From positions 2,666,001 to 2,730,000 of the forward strand of contig NZ_LR215979.1 of the NCBI RefSeq assembly GCF_900683735.1: a stretch of DNA of 64,000 bases, given 5' to 3'. This DNA is from Fusobacterium ulcerans ATCC 49185. GTDB lineage: Bacteria > Fusobacteriota > Fusobacteriia > Fusobacteriales > Fusobacteriaceae. A program made the translations under genes and the position numbers. A model generated the notes under the pieces. The model saw nothing but the letters and a program-made list of their open reading frames with translations, searched no databases and was not told the DNA's origin. Of this stretch, positions 7,772 through 16,538 are shown piece by piece. How positions within the stretch are numbered: the first letter of the stretch is position 1; each line of letters starts with the position of its first letter.

Positions 7772-8641
7772 TATAAGAGGCTAAAGTTAATAATAGGACT
7801 TATGTTTGTAATATTTTCTTTTTCTTATTCAGGTAATACTGCATTTGATGTTTCAGTAAGAGGAATATACACAAAAGAAGATGTTATAAAAAATCAAACT
7901 CAAATTGTCAATTTTGAAATTAGTGAAGTTACAATAAGAGCTAAAAATAATACTAAAGATACTTTTTTTCAAGTTACAAATATAGAAACTACAAATGAAA
8001 ATTTTATTAATGGGCAAAATTTAAAAATAACAAATATAAATAAAGGTATAGGAAATGAAAATCGCGTTTATTTTAAAGATAATGAAAACAATTCAATTGA
8101 TACCATTAAATTTTCTTTAAAAGGTACTCTTATTTTTAATTGGAAGGAAACTAATAAAAAACCTGACTTAGCAATTGGTTATAGAGGAGAAGAACATCAA
8201 TATAAAAACACTAGTAATTATATAACTGTTGATCTTAGTGATGTAAAGCCAATAACTTTACTGAAAATAAGTGTCAAGGAAGATCTGAATCTTGGAAAAG
8301 GAATAGCTGGTTCTGTTCTTGATACTTCTAATGGCAGTGGTTCTCCTGCAACAGTTGAAGCTACTGGAGAATATGGTAAAAATGTAAAATTTAAAATTCT
8401 AAATCCTGAAAATATAAAAATTACCAGCATTAAAAATTCTCAAGATTCATTAAAAGTTGATGTCTGGTTTGAAAACTCTAATATGAGCAAAACAATTATA
8501 AAAAAATTAAATGAAAATACTAATGAAACTTACACTGGAAAAACATCTGACATTAAAATTCATGGTAGATGTCAATCAAACTCAAATAGTCGTGGAATCT
8601 ATAAAGGAAGTTTTATAGTAAGAGTGGAGTATGATGATTAA
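7769..8641 (+). CDS. two-domain tip-adhesin-like pilus protein
   Basis: About 290 aa if translation starts at the non-canonical ATA, which gives a proper signal peptide (YKRLKLIIGLMFVIFSFSYS); from the first ATG (7802) the N-terminus lacks the basic region. The N-terminal domain (to about 160) has no recognised family. The C-terminal domain (about 160-290) has the subunit pattern: PITLLKISVKEDLNLGKG early and RGIYKGSFIVRVEYDD at the end. An adhesin-like domain joined to a pilin domain, single copy and next to the usher, is the layout of tip adhesins such as CooD/CfaE or FimH. The function is inferred. It overlaps the usher start by 11 bases, suggesting translational coupling. Confidence 0.6.
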   Translation: MYKRLKLIIGLMFVIFSFSYSGNTAFDVSVRGIYTKEDVIKNQTQIVNFEISEVTIRAKNNTKDTFFQVTNIETTNENFINGQNLKITNINKGIGNENRVYFKDNENNSIDTIKFSLKGTLIFNWKETNKKPDLAIGYRGEEHQYKNTSNYITVDLSDVKPITLLKISVKEDLNLGKGIAGSVLDTSNGSGSPATVEATGEYGKNVKFKILNPENIKITSIKNSQDSLKVDVWFENSNMSKTIIKKLNENTNETYTGKTSDIKIHGRCQSNSNSRGIYKGSFIVRVEYDD

Positions 8642-11255
8642 AAAAAGGAAGCTTCTGCTTTCTTTAGTATTTCTTATGCTTGTATCTAAATCTCTTTATT
8701 CAATAGAAAATTATGAAAATTTTGAAGATTCATATATACAAATAAGTGCAAAAAAGATCAAAGATGACTTTTTCATGGTAAAATATGACTATAATAATGA
8801 AGAAGTTTACATAGGAATGAATGCTTTATTTTATTTTATGGAACTTTATGGACTTGAAGTAAATATCAATCAAAAATCCATATCAGGAAAACTTGATGGA
8901 AAAGATTTTAATGTTTCTTTTTCAGATGATGAAGCTTATGTCTTAGATGGAGAACTGTTTGTTAATTCAAAAGCTTTAGAAAAAAAGATGGATTTTACTT
9001 CAATAAAATATGATTTTTCATCTTTGAGATTAACTTTAGAACCAAATTTTATTCTTCCATATGAAGAAAGAGAAAAAGGAAAAGTAGAAAGATTAAGATT
9101 AGACAGCAGAAAAGAAGAGGAAGAAAAAAAAATTGATATTGAAGTTCCCAGAAAACTTATAACTCCTGGATTATTAAAATTAGATTATTCTCAATCTGAT
9201 ATAAAAGGACCTGAGAATCAGCTTTCATATGAATATGCTTCACAATTTCTTTATGGAGAATTATATCTCTCAGGTAGTATAAGACCTGAATCAGAACTTA
9301 CCTATGGTAACCTTACTTATTCTGATATCGTTGGAGATAATGACCTTGTATTAGGTAATTTTTCTCTTATAACACCTAGTTTTTTAAGCATAGACAGTAA
9401 TATTCTAGGAGTAAGTTTTAATAATGAAGAAACATATGTAACAAAAGATGGAGCTATTACAGTTATCAAAGGGGAGGCATTTGATGCTGATATAATTGAA
9501 CTATATAGAAATGGAATGCTATTAAGTTACATAACCCCTCAAACAAAAGATTTTGAATTTAGAATAGATGATGGAATACTTAGTTCTGACTATACATTAA
9601 AAATTTATTATAAAAATGGTGGAATAGAAGAAAGAACTGTCTATTCTCTATCAGATTCTGAATTATTAAAAAAGGGAAGATACAGATTTTCAGCTCAAAG
9701 TGGTAAAAATGCTGATAATGGTGATCCTCAAAGTATTGTAAAAGCTTTTTATGGACTAGCAGATAACCTTACTATAGGAATAAGTGGAAGCGACCTTATA
9801 AGTACTTCTGGAAGAAAGTACAGATTTTTAGAAAATACTTTTTTATGGAGTACAGGTCTTCATAATTTTCCTACTTTAATTAATTATAAAAATTTTTATG
9901 AAATAGAAAAGCAAGAAAATAGCTATAATCTTTCAATAGAACAAAAATTATTTTCATATAATTTAAGATTTACTGAAAATAAATATTCACCATATGTCTA
10001 TGAAGACACAAATTTAAAAAAATATAATTCAATATCTATTGGTAAAAGTTTTGATAGAAACTCTCTTGAATTTGGGCTTAATAGATATATTTATTATGAT
10101 ACTGATATTGAAAGTAAAAATGTATATGGAACATGGTACTCATCAATGCTTAATCCTGTTTCTTTCTCTTTGAGAGCAGAAAAGGAATTAACAAAAGGAA
10201 GTGAAGGGGTTGCATTCTATCCATCTTTTGCTTATTCTGGATTCCAAAGTTTAAATATGATGTTAGATGGGGAAATAAGCAAAAAGAAAAGTGATGATGA
10301 ATATAAACAGGAATACTCATTAAAAATAAATAAAAGAAATATGGAACTAATAAAAGATACTTTATTTGTTGATTTTGGTGTAGAAGCAAAATATTCCAGT
10401 GAAACAGAAAAATTTAGATATGGTATTACTTTCACTGTAGAATTAGACGATTTTATCTACCTTGAAGTTCCAACTGATGTTACAATAGATGAAAACAATA
10501 ATCGTGAAACAACTACAAGTCTTCATGCAAGTAAGATTATCGATCTTAGCAATCCCCTTAGAAAAATTAAAAGCAATGTTTCCATTACTGGAGCTTGGAT
10601 ACATGGTAAAGTATTCCTTGATAAAAATGGAAACGGTATATTTGATGAAGGGGATATTCCTATTCCAGAAGCTGGTGTTATGGTAAATAATAAAACTTTC
10701 ATAGCTGATGAAGATGGAAATTATGTAGCTGAAGGAGTTGTTACTAACGAAGTTATAGATCTTACAATAAACAGAAAAACTATTGACCCTATGATGAAAA
10801 ATTCTAAGGGTGCTTTAAAAATAAAAACAAGAAAATCTTCTGGGCTTAAAGTTGATATCCCTATTGAAGTTGTTTCAATGGTTACAGGAAATATCTGGAA
10901 TACATCTGAATTTACAGAAAGGCAATTTATACAAGCTGTATCTATGACCACTATAGTCCTTGAAAAAGATGGGCAAGTTCAATATGAAGTCGATCCTGAA
11001 TTTGATGGAATGTTCTTCTTTGAAGATATACCACCAGGACAATATAAAATGAAATTCATATATCTTGGTCAGGAAAATTTTGATTTTACTGCTCCTGAAC
11101 TAGATGTTGATGTTACTCTTACAGATACAGAAACTGGAGAGTATTTCGAAGGTTATGACACTCAACTGATGAGAAAAGTTGATGAAGAAGCAACTCAAGA
11201 AACAACAACTGATATGAATGAAGATGAAATAGATGACATCTTAAATAATTACTAA
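8631..11255 (+). CDS. outer-membrane fimbrial usher-like protein (alpha/TcfC-CooC-like)
   Basis: Predicted outer-membrane pore that assembles and secretes the pilus; 874 aa, normal for ushers. Signal peptide ends near SKSLYS. An N-terminal periplasmic domain (about 25-165) with an acidic/basic linker is followed by a long region of alternating beta strands. The usher-type segment ADIIELYRNGMLL...FEFRIDDG...YTLKIYYKNG...LLKKGRYRF begins near residue 285. A carboxypeptidase-regulatory-like fold (GKVFLDKNGNGIFDEGD) starts near 658, and a second beta domain (FFFEDIPPGQYKMKF) near 790; the tail is very acidic. The D-N-G-x-D-G-D element recalls alpha-clade ushers. Remote homology judged by eye; another outer-membrane secretion barrel is the main alternative. 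Confidence 0.75.
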   Translation: MMIKKRKLLLSLVFLMLVSKSLYSIENYENFEDSYIQISAKKIKDDFFMVKYDYNNEEVYIGMNALFYFMELYGLEVNINQKSISGKLDGKDFNVSFSDDEAYVLDGELFVNSKALEKKMDFTSIKYDFSSLRLTLEPNFILPYEEREKGKVERLRLDSRKEEEEKKIDIEVPRKLITPGLLKLDYSQSDIKGPENQLSYEYASQFLYGELYLSGSIRPESELTYGNLTYSDIVGDNDLVLGNFSLITPSFLSIDSNILGVSFNNEETYVTKDGAITVIKGEAFDADIIELYRNGMLLSYITPQTKDFEFRIDDGILSSDYTLKIYYKNGGIEERTVYSLSDSELLKKGRYRFSAQSGKNADNGDPQSIVKAFYGLADNLTIGISGSDLISTSGRKYRFLENTFLWSTGLHNFPTLINYKNFYEIEKQENSYNLSIEQKLFSYNLRFTENKYSPYVYEDTNLKKYNSISIGKSFDRNSLEFGLNRYIYYDTDIESKNVYGTWYSSMLNPVSFSLRAEKELTKGSEGVAFYPSFAYSGFQSLNMMLDGEISKKKSDDEYKQEYSLKINKRNMELIKDTLFVDFGVEAKYSSETEKFRYGITFTVELDDFIYLEVPTDVTIDENNNRETTTSLHASKIIDLSNPLRKIKSNVSITGAWIHGKVFLDKNGNGIFDEGDIPIPEAGVMVNNKTFIADEDGNYVAEGVVTNEVIDLTINRKTIDPMMKNSKGALKIKTRKSSGLKVDIPIEVVSMVTGNIWNTSEFTERQFIQAVSMTTIVLEKDGQVQYEVDPEFDGMFFFEDIPPGQYKMKFIYLGQENFDFTAPELDVDVTLTDTETGEYFEGYDTQLMRKVDEEATQETTTDMNEDEIDDILNNY

Positions 11256-11278
11256 AAAATCAAAGGAGAAGGGTTATT

Positions 11279-12190
11279 TTGAAAAAATCAAAACTATTAA
11301 TGATAATTATGATTTTATGTTTTAGTATATTCGAACTCTCATACTCTGATAACAAAAGGATAGAGAAAATCGAAAATAAACAGATAAAAAATAATATCGT
11401 CTATTTCAAAAATGAATCTGTCCCTTTTACTGGTGAATTCAGAGGTCCTGGCATCAATGAAGAGTATAAATCAGGGATAAGAGATGGATTTTTCAAAGGC
11501 GTTATTTCAGATGAAGGCAAAAGCTTCATCTATGAAGGTAGATATGTGGAGGGAATAAAACATGGTCAATGGGTTATTAAATATCTTACAGGAAGCAATA
11601 GAGCTATTCTTAGATATAACTATGATAAGCCACATGGTCAATGGGCATATTTCTATGAAACTAATAAAATAGAAAGTTATGAAAATTTTGAAGATGGCAT
11701 TCTTTCTGGAAAAGTAGTAAGTTATGATCCAAAAGGAAATGTAAAAACACAAGTAACATACAAAAGTGGACTATTGGATGGAGAAGCTGTCTTCTTCCAT
11801 AGTCCAAGTGTACTAGATACCACAGCTATTTTTTCATATGGAAAACTCAATGGTCCTCTAAAAATGTTTTCTACAGATAATGTCCCACTTATAGAGGGAG
11901 CTTATAAAAATAATAAAAGAGAGAATACTTGGAAATTTTTCTATAAAACAGGGGATATAAAAACTACTGTTACATATAAAAATGGATTAAAAGATGGAAA
12001 AGTCATCATTTATGATAAAGGGGGAGGAATAGTCCTTGTATCTTTATTTAAAAATGGAGATGAAATTGATGATAAGGGAAATGTAATTGAAAAAAATCAA
12101 CCATTTAAAGATGGAATTGTAGAAAGATTTAAAAAATTCAACAGAAATCTAAAATTTGAAAAATATGATAAATTATTATCAGAACTTTAA
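11279..12190 (+). CDS. exported MORN-variant repeat protein (YwqK-like)
   Basis: A 303-aa protein with a signal peptide (KKSKLLMIIMILCFSIFELSYS) and about seven MORN-variant repeats of the pattern Y-x-x-G-x-x-x-G-x-W/x-x-x-Y, such as YVEGIKHGQWVIKY, YDKPHGQWAYFYE, YKSGLLDGEAVFFH and YKNGLKDGKVIIYD. TTG start with an AAGGAGAAG site. It sits 23 bases after the usher and 15 bases before the chaperone, so it is co-expressed with the secretion machinery. No pilus role is known for such repeats; an envelope accessory or stabiliser of the usher is a guess. YwqK antitoxin labels of this family say little about function. Confidence 0.8.
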   Translation: MKKSKLLMIIMILCFSIFELSYSDNKRIEKIENKQIKNNIVYFKNESVPFTGEFRGPGINEEYKSGIRDGFFKGVISDEGKSFIYEGRYVEGIKHGQWVIKYLTGSNRAILRYNYDKPHGQWAYFYETNKIESYENFEDGILSGKVVSYDPKGNVKTQVTYKSGLLDGEAVFFHSPSVLDTTAIFSYGKLNGPLKMFSTDNVPLIEGAYKNNKRENTWKFFYKTGDIKTTVTYKNGLKDGKVIIYDKGGGIVLVSLFKNGDEIDDKGNVIEKNQPFKDGIVERFKKFNRNLKFEKYDKLLSEL

Positions 12191-12205
12191 TGTAGAGGTG
12201 ACTTC

Positions 12206-12946
12206 GTGAAAAAAATATTTGTATTTTTTATGACTTTTATCATTGGAATCAATTTATATGCCCTTAATTTTTCTGTAGCTCCTACAAGTTTTAAAGTTGA
12301 ACTTAAAAAACCTGTAACTCAGGAAGTGTATATAATCAATAATACTCCTGCTCCTTTAAGAATAGAAACACATTTGGAAGCTGCTGATTCTTTTGAAAAT
12401 TTTAATTTAAATAATGATATCACTGTTTTTCCTAAAATGATATCTATCAAACCTGGTGCTAAACAAACTATAAGATTCAGAATAAAACCCAACCCAGAAA
12501 TGAAAGATGGTGAATACAGAAGTTTATTAATATTTAAAGAAGTTCCCAAAGAAATAAAAACTGTAATCACTGATAATCAAAATAATAAGGGATTATCTAC
12601 AGAACTTACTTTTATTACAGAAGTAGCAATAGGTGTGTCAGGTATTAAGGGAAAACCTGTAATTGATGGTACAGTACAAGATGTAAAAGCAACTTATGCT
12701 GGAAAAGTTCTTTCTCTTCAATGTAATACTATTTCAAAAGGTAATACTGCTATGAGAATAAACTATATATTAGAAAATGAAAATGGTAATATTATTTCTG
12801 AAGGAAGATTTGGAACAAGTGCAAGATCTGGTGAAAAAAAACTTTTCACTAATATAGAAATTCCTGAATTAAAAGCAAAAAAAATAAAGCTTATATTAAA
12901 AAATCAAGATAATAAAATTATTTATGCTGGAACAAATTCTTTATAA
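12206..12946 (+). CDS. periplasmic pilus chaperone 1 (PapD-like)
   Basis: Predicted periplasmic chaperone that caps pilus subunits before delivery to the usher; 246 aa. Signal peptide to LYA, then the mature start LNFSVAPTSFKVEL shared with three paralogues downstream. The PapD N-domain pattern is clear: VYIINNTPAPLRIE, then FPKMISIKPGAKQTIRFRIK near residues 90-110 and GEYRSLLIFKE. GTG start behind AGAGGTG. It is the most diverged of the four copies at its C-terminus, fitting service to the operon-1 subunits. Last gene of operon 1. Confidence 0.87.
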   Translation: MKKIFVFFMTFIIGINLYALNFSVAPTSFKVELKKPVTQEVYIINNTPAPLRIETHLEAADSFENFNLNNDITVFPKMISIKPGAKQTIRFRIKPNPEMKDGEYRSLLIFKEVPKEIKTVITDNQNNKGLSTELTFITEVAIGVSGIKGKPVIDGTVQDVKATYAGKVLSLQCNTISKGNTAMRINYILENENGNIISEGRFGTSARSGEKKLFTNIEIPELKAKKIKLILKNQDNKIIYAGTNSL

Positions 12947-12961
12947 GATTAAACATAGAGG

Positions 12962-12988
12962 GAAGGGGAAAATAATCTCCTTCTTTTT
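12962..12988 (+). terminator. intrinsic terminator of pilus operon 1
   Basis: GAAGGGGA / TCTCCTTC hairpin followed by TTTTTATTTTT, 15 bases after the chaperone stop. Confidence 0.75.
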
Positions 12989-13099
12989 ATTTTTATGTTC
13001 AGTTTTATATCTCTGACTTTTTTAATTCACTTTCCAGTCCTGCTATCATAAAACTTCTTTTATTCGTATTTTTATAAGGTTTTTATTAAAAATATTTTG

Positions 13100-13128
13100 T
13101 TGACATACATTAATTATTAATGTATAAT
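13100..13128 (+). promoter_or_regulatory. consensus sigma-70 promoter, cassette B
   Basis: Exact TTGACA-N17-TATAAT, with the -10 box 35 bases before the aptamer. Such a strong promoter implies that control lies in the riboswitch rather than at initiation. Confidence 0.9.
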
Positions 13129-13162
13129 TATATTACATAAAACAAGTATATTTTAATTTCTT

Positions 13163-13224
13163 GGCAAAGTAATGGAAACATTATGACGCAAAGCTATAGG
13201 GCCTGTTAAATGGCAGCCAGTTGC
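13163..13224 (+). ncRNA. c-di-GMP-I riboswitch (GEMM-I), copy 2
   Basis: Same core as copy 1: GAAA-capped stem (TAATG / CATTA), GACGCAAAGC, GGGCCT, GGCAGCCAG, closed by GCAA (13164-13167) and TTGC (13221-13224). Precedes subunit B. Confidence 0.94.
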
Positions 13225-13281
13225 AATTATTATAAAAAATATGATTTCATAATCGTGTTTTTATATAATAATTGCATTTTT
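13222..13281 (+). terminator. riboswitch-coupled terminator, copy 2
   Basis: TGCAATTATTATA pairs with TATAATAATTGCA (one bulged base pair allowed) and is followed by TTTTT. Its first bases are the P1 3' strand of the aptamer, the arrangement of a ligand-ON switch. Confidence 0.88.
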
Positions 13282-13329
13282 AGTATACAGGAGATAAATA
13301 AAAATATAAAATATTTAGGAGGGATAGAT

Positions 13330-13923
13330 ATGAAAAAATTATTATTATTAGCAGGACTATTGGTTGTAGCTAGTTCGGTTTTTGCTGTTGACAGTACACC
13401 TAAAACTGAAGCTGAAGCAGAAATAGGTGTTCGTGCAGAAGTTTTAGATGATCTAATTATAGCTAAACAAAAAGATGTTAATTTTGGTGTTTTAAGAAAA
13501 GGTGCTACTAAAGATACTCCAGAAGAAGTGGGAGAATTTACTATAACTGGTTCAAAGGGTACAAAAGTACTTCTTTCTGTTAAAGATGCTAATGGTGCTA
13601 CTGATTATCAAGCAGTAAGTGATAGTGGTATTCCAGTAATATTAAGCTTAACAGATGTAACTCCCAATGATAGAAATAAGAAATTTAAACAAATGACTTC
13701 TCTATTAGAAATTTATGATAGTAATGATAATAAAGTTACAAAGGAAAGTGTTATTCTTGATTCTGGTGATTATCAATATGGAACTTCAAAAGGTTTTACA
13801 TCTACCTTTAAAGTTAAAGGTTCTGTAACTACTGATCCAAGCCAATTTGGTGGAAAATATAATGGTACTTTAATGGTAAAAGTTAAACATAATGGATGGC
13901 TTGATGGAAGTTTGAAAAAATAA
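13330..13923 (+). CDS. secreted pilin-like subunit B (DUF4402-like)
   Basis: A 197-aa exported subunit. The start is the ATG after AGGAGGG; the longer upstream frame runs through the terminator and is not translated. Signal peptide MKKLLLLAGLLVVASSVFA. The mature N-terminus AEAEIGVRAEVLDDLIIA is an alternating strand of the kind used for donor-strand exchange, followed by VNFGVLRKG. It ends GGKYNGTLMVKVKHNG, the conserved terminal strand. No cysteines are needed for folding, unlike type 1 pilins. Role inferred from the paired chaperone. Confidence 0.77.
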   Translation: MKKLLLLAGLLVVASSVFAVDSTPKTEAEAEIGVRAEVLDDLIIAKQKDVNFGVLRKGATKDTPEEVGEFTITGSKGTKVLLSVKDANGATDYQAVSDSGIPVILSLTDVTPNDRNKKFKQMTSLLEIYDSNDNKVTKESVILDSGDYQYGTSKGFTSTFKVKGSVTTDPSQFGGKYNGTLMVKVKHNGWLDGSLKK

Positions 13924-13950
13924 GATTAATTAATAAGTTATACTTATAAT

Positions 13951-13979
13951 AAAAACGGCAGCTATGCTGCTGTTTTTTT
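13951..13979 (+). terminator. internal terminator between subunit B and chaperone 2
   Basis: ACGGCAGC-TAT-GCTGCTGT hairpin followed by TTTTTTT, 28 bases after the subunit stop and 21 bases before the chaperone start. Partial read-through would make subunit message exceed chaperone message. Confidence 0.85.
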
Positions 13980-13999
13980 AAATATTCAGGAGGATTTTT

Positions 14000-14749
14000 A
14001 TGAAAAAACTCTTATTATTTTTATTTCTAATTAGTATTTCTATTATTTCATATTCTTTTAATTTTTCAGTAATGCCTACAATTTTCGCAGTAGATTTAAC
14101 TAAAGTATCTACTAATGAAGTTTATCTTACTAATAATACAGCTGATCCTCTAAGAATTGAAATATATCCTGAAAGTGATTCTGATTTTAGTGAAAAATAT
14201 ACTTTAAATTCTAATATTGTAATATTTCCAAAAGTTGTAGCTATAAAGCCTGGAGCTACTCAAACTGTTAGATTTAGAATAAAAGCTTCTCCCAATATGG
14301 AAAAAGGCGAATATAAAAGTCTTCTTACTTTTAGAGAACTTGAACAAAATATAAAAACTGCTCAAACTGGAGAGGACAACAGAGTTAATGAAACAATTGG
14401 AACAAATATAACTATGTTGACTGAAGTTAGTATAAGTGTATTTGGACAAAATGGAGAAGGTCGCATTAAAGGAAGCCTTTCTGACATAAAAATCAATTAT
14501 AATAATAATTATATAAATATTTCTTCCATGAGCAATTCTGAAGGAGACACTTCTTTAAAATTTTTTTATAAAATAAATATATTAAATTCTAATTTAGAAA
14601 CAAATGGATTGTTTGGCCTTACTTTAAGGAATGGAAAAGCACCTATTAGTGTTTCTATTCCAGGGAAAAATTTGAAAGGTAAAAAGGCTGAAATTACTAT
14701 TGTAGATCAGGATGGAAAAATATATTATAAAAAAATTCATACTCTTTAA
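14000..14749 (+). CDS. periplasmic pilus chaperone 2 (PapD-like)
   Basis: 249-aa paralogue of the operon-1 chaperone. Signal peptide, then FNFSVMPTIFAVDL; VYLTNNTADPLRIE; FPKVVAIKPGATQTVRFRIK; GEYKSLLTFRE. The C-terminus LKGKKAEITIVDQDGKIYYK groups it with chaperones 3 and 4. AGGAGG site before the ATG. It should chaperone subunit B (inference from pairing). No clear terminator follows; the next promoter starts about 50 bases downstream. Confidence 0.86.
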   Translation: MKKLLLFLFLISISIISYSFNFSVMPTIFAVDLTKVSTNEVYLTNNTADPLRIEIYPESDSDFSEKYTLNSNIVIFPKVVAIKPGATQTVRFRIKASPNMEKGEYKSLLTFRELEQNIKTAQTGEDNRVNETIGTNITMLTEVSISVFGQNGEGRIKGSLSDIKINYNNNYINISSMSNSEGDTSLKFFYKINILNSNLETNGLFGLTLRNGKAPISVSIPGKNLKGKKAEITIVDQDGKIYYKKIHTL

Positions 14750-14797
14750 CTTTTTCAAATATTTCCTTTAATTCTAATTTATTTCTCGATTTTTTCA

Positions 14798-14826
14798 TTG
14801 ACAGTTAATGAAGAATAGAGTATAAT
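14798..14826 (+). promoter_or_regulatory. consensus sigma-70 promoter, cassette C
   Basis: Exact TTGACA-N17-TATAAT ahead of riboswitch copy 3. Confidence 0.9.
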
Positions 14827-14854
14827 ACAGTAAAGAAGTATATATTAAATATTT

Positions 14855-14916
14855 GGCAAAATAACAGAAATGTTATGACGCAAAGCTATAGGGCCTGTTA
14901 AATGGCAGCCAGTTGC
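14855..14916 (+). ncRNA. c-di-GMP-I riboswitch (GEMM-I), copy 3
   Basis: The core is identical to copy 2 from GACGCAAAGC through GGCAGCCAGTTGC, but the tetraloop stem is TAACA / TGTTA instead of TAATG / CATTA: two positions changed on both strands with pairing kept. P1 is GCAA (14856-14859) with TTGC (14913-14916). Confidence 0.94.
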
Positions 14917-14975
14917 AATTATTTTTAAAGATGCAAGTAATTCTATCCTTACACTTTAATAATAATTGCTTTTTT
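14914..14975 (+). terminator. riboswitch-coupled terminator, copy 3
   Basis: GCAATTATTTTTAAAG pairs with CTTTAATAATAATTGC (minor mismatches) and is followed by TTTTTT; the 5' arm begins in the P1 3' strand. Confidence 0.87.
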
Positions 14976-15028
14976 ATTATATAAGTTGTTGTTATTATTA
15001 AATATTTTATATTCTGGGAGGGATAGAT

Positions 15029-15607
15029 ATGAAAAAATTATTATTATTAGTTAGTATATTAGCAGTATCTGGAATTACTTTTGCTGCTACAACAAGTTCT
15101 GACACAACAGGAACTGTTGATGTTAGAGCAGAAGTGGTAACTCAATTAGAAATTGTTGATACTACTCCTGTAGATTTTGGACGTATTGCTGCTGGTCAAG
15201 AAAATAAACCTGAAGAAAAATCTGGTTCTTTTACTATTGTAGGGTCTTCTGGTAAAAATATAAAAATTACTGTTCGTGATGAAAATAAAAGTGGAAGTCA
15301 ATATATAGATCCTTCTAATGGTATTGATGTAGTTTTATATCAAGATGGAAGTCTAACAACTATAACTAATAAACAAATGATATCTAAATTATTTTTATAT
15401 AATAATTCAGCTAAAGTAGGCAATTCACCTCTTACATTTGGAAGTAAAGCTAATTATTATCCTAATAGTAATAATGCTCAACCAAAAACTAAACTTCCTT
15501 TAGATGTTAAAGGAACTCTTACTGCTGGAATAAATCAAGACATTGGAAATTATCAAGGTATATTAGGAATTAAAGCTGTTTATACTGACCCAGTTATAAA
15601 AAAATAG
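15029..15607 (+). CDS. secreted pilin-like subunit C (DUF4402-like)
   Basis: 192-aa exported subunit. Signal peptide MKKLLLLVSILAVSGITFA; alternating strand GTVDVRAEVVTQLEIV; PVDFGRIAAGQEN; terminal strand IGNYQGILGIKAVYTD. GGGAGG site seven bases before the ATG. Paralogous to B and D but clearly diverged in the middle, so the cassettes may make antigenically or functionally different fibres or successive segments of one fibre. Confidence 0.77.
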   Translation: MKKLLLLVSILAVSGITFAATTSSDTTGTVDVRAEVVTQLEIVDTTPVDFGRIAAGQENKPEEKSGSFTIVGSSGKNIKITVRDENKSGSQYIDPSNGIDVVLYQDGSLTTITNKQMISKLFLYNNSAKVGNSPLTFGSKANYYPNSNNAQPKTKLPLDVKGTLTAGINQDIGNYQGILGIKAVYTDPVIKK

Positions 15608-15622
15608 TATCTTAATTAATAG

Positions 15623-15655
15623 AAAGAACTGTAACTAAAAAGTTGCAGTTCTTTT
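15623..15655 (+). terminator. internal terminator between subunit C and chaperone 3
   Basis: AAAGAACTGTAACT / AGTTGCAGTTCTTT hairpin ending in TTTT. Same position in the cassette as the other internal terminators, but with unrelated sequence; the U-tract is weaker. Confidence 0.72.
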
Positions 15656-15686
15656 ACAATATAACTTTTATTTTTGGAGGATTTTA

Positions 15687-16424
15687 ATGAAAAAAATTAT
15701 TTATTTCGCAACACTTCTAATTCTTTCACTTAATATCTATGCTTTAAATTTTTCTGTTTTTCCTACTGGATTTCGATTTAGCTTAGATAAAGTAATTACA
15801 GAAGAAGTCACTATTACCAATAGTACTTCATCTCCTTTAAGATTAGAGGCTTTTACTGAATCAGATCTTGAATTTAGTGAAAAATATAATATAAATTCTA
15901 ACATAACAGTTTTTCCAAAAACTATATCTATAAAACCAGGTGAAAGGCAAATAGTAAGATTCAGAGTAAAACCTACTTCTGATATAGGAGATGGAGAATA
16001 TAAAAGTTATCTCACATTTAAAGAAATTCCTGGAAAAATAAAAACAACAGTGCCAGAAAAAAATGTTAATGGAACAAACATTGCAATACAAACTGAAATA
16101 AGTATTGGAATATTTGGAGAAAAAGGAACTCCTAATGTTAAAGGTTCTCTTTCAGCTGTAAGTTTAACATATAATGGAACCCATTTAAATCTTCATTTTT
16201 TATCTTTATCAGAAGGAAACACTTCTATTAAGTTCTTTTATTCTTTAGAAATTTTAAATTCCAATTTAAAATCAGAAGGTTTTTTAGGAATCTCTGCTAG
16301 AAATGGAGAAAAAGAAATTTCTTTAATGATGGAAGCTCCAGAAAAATTAAAAGGTAAAAAAGCCAAGTTAGTAATTACTGACCAAGATGGAAAAGTATAT
16401 TATGATAAAGTTCATAATTTATAA
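15687..16424 (+). CDS. periplasmic pilus chaperone 3 (PapD-like)
   Basis: 245-aa chaperone: signal peptide to IYA, LNFSVFPTGFRFSL, VTITNSTSSPLRLE, FPKTISIKPGERQIVRFRVK, GEYKSYLTFKE, and the C-terminal KGKKAKLVITDQDGKVYYD shared almost exactly with chaperone 4. TGGAGG site. Paired with subunit C. Confidence 0.86.
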   Translation: MKKIIYFATLLILSLNIYALNFSVFPTGFRFSLDKVITEEVTITNSTSSPLRLEAFTESDLEFSEKYNINSNITVFPKTISIKPGERQIVRFRVKPTSDIGDGEYKSYLTFKEIPGKIKTTVPEKNVNGTNIAIQTEISIGIFGEKGTPNVKGSLSAVSLTYNGTHLNLHFLSLSEGNTSIKFFYSLEILNSNLKSEGFLGISARNGEKEISLMMEAPEKLKGKKAKLVITDQDGKVYYDKVHNL

Positions 16425-16460
16425 TTACAATTAAAAATTTATAAATCCATATTTTATGAG

Positions 16461-16489
16461 GAGTTCTATAAAGTAGAACTCTTTTTTTA
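16461..16489 (+). terminator. intrinsic terminator of cassette C
   Basis: GAGTTCTA-TAAAG-TAGAACTC hairpin followed by TTTTTTT. Confidence 0.87.
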
Positions 16490-16538
16490 TTTAAATTCAA
16501 ATTATATCTTTGAATCGTAAATTTAAGCTTTTTTTATA

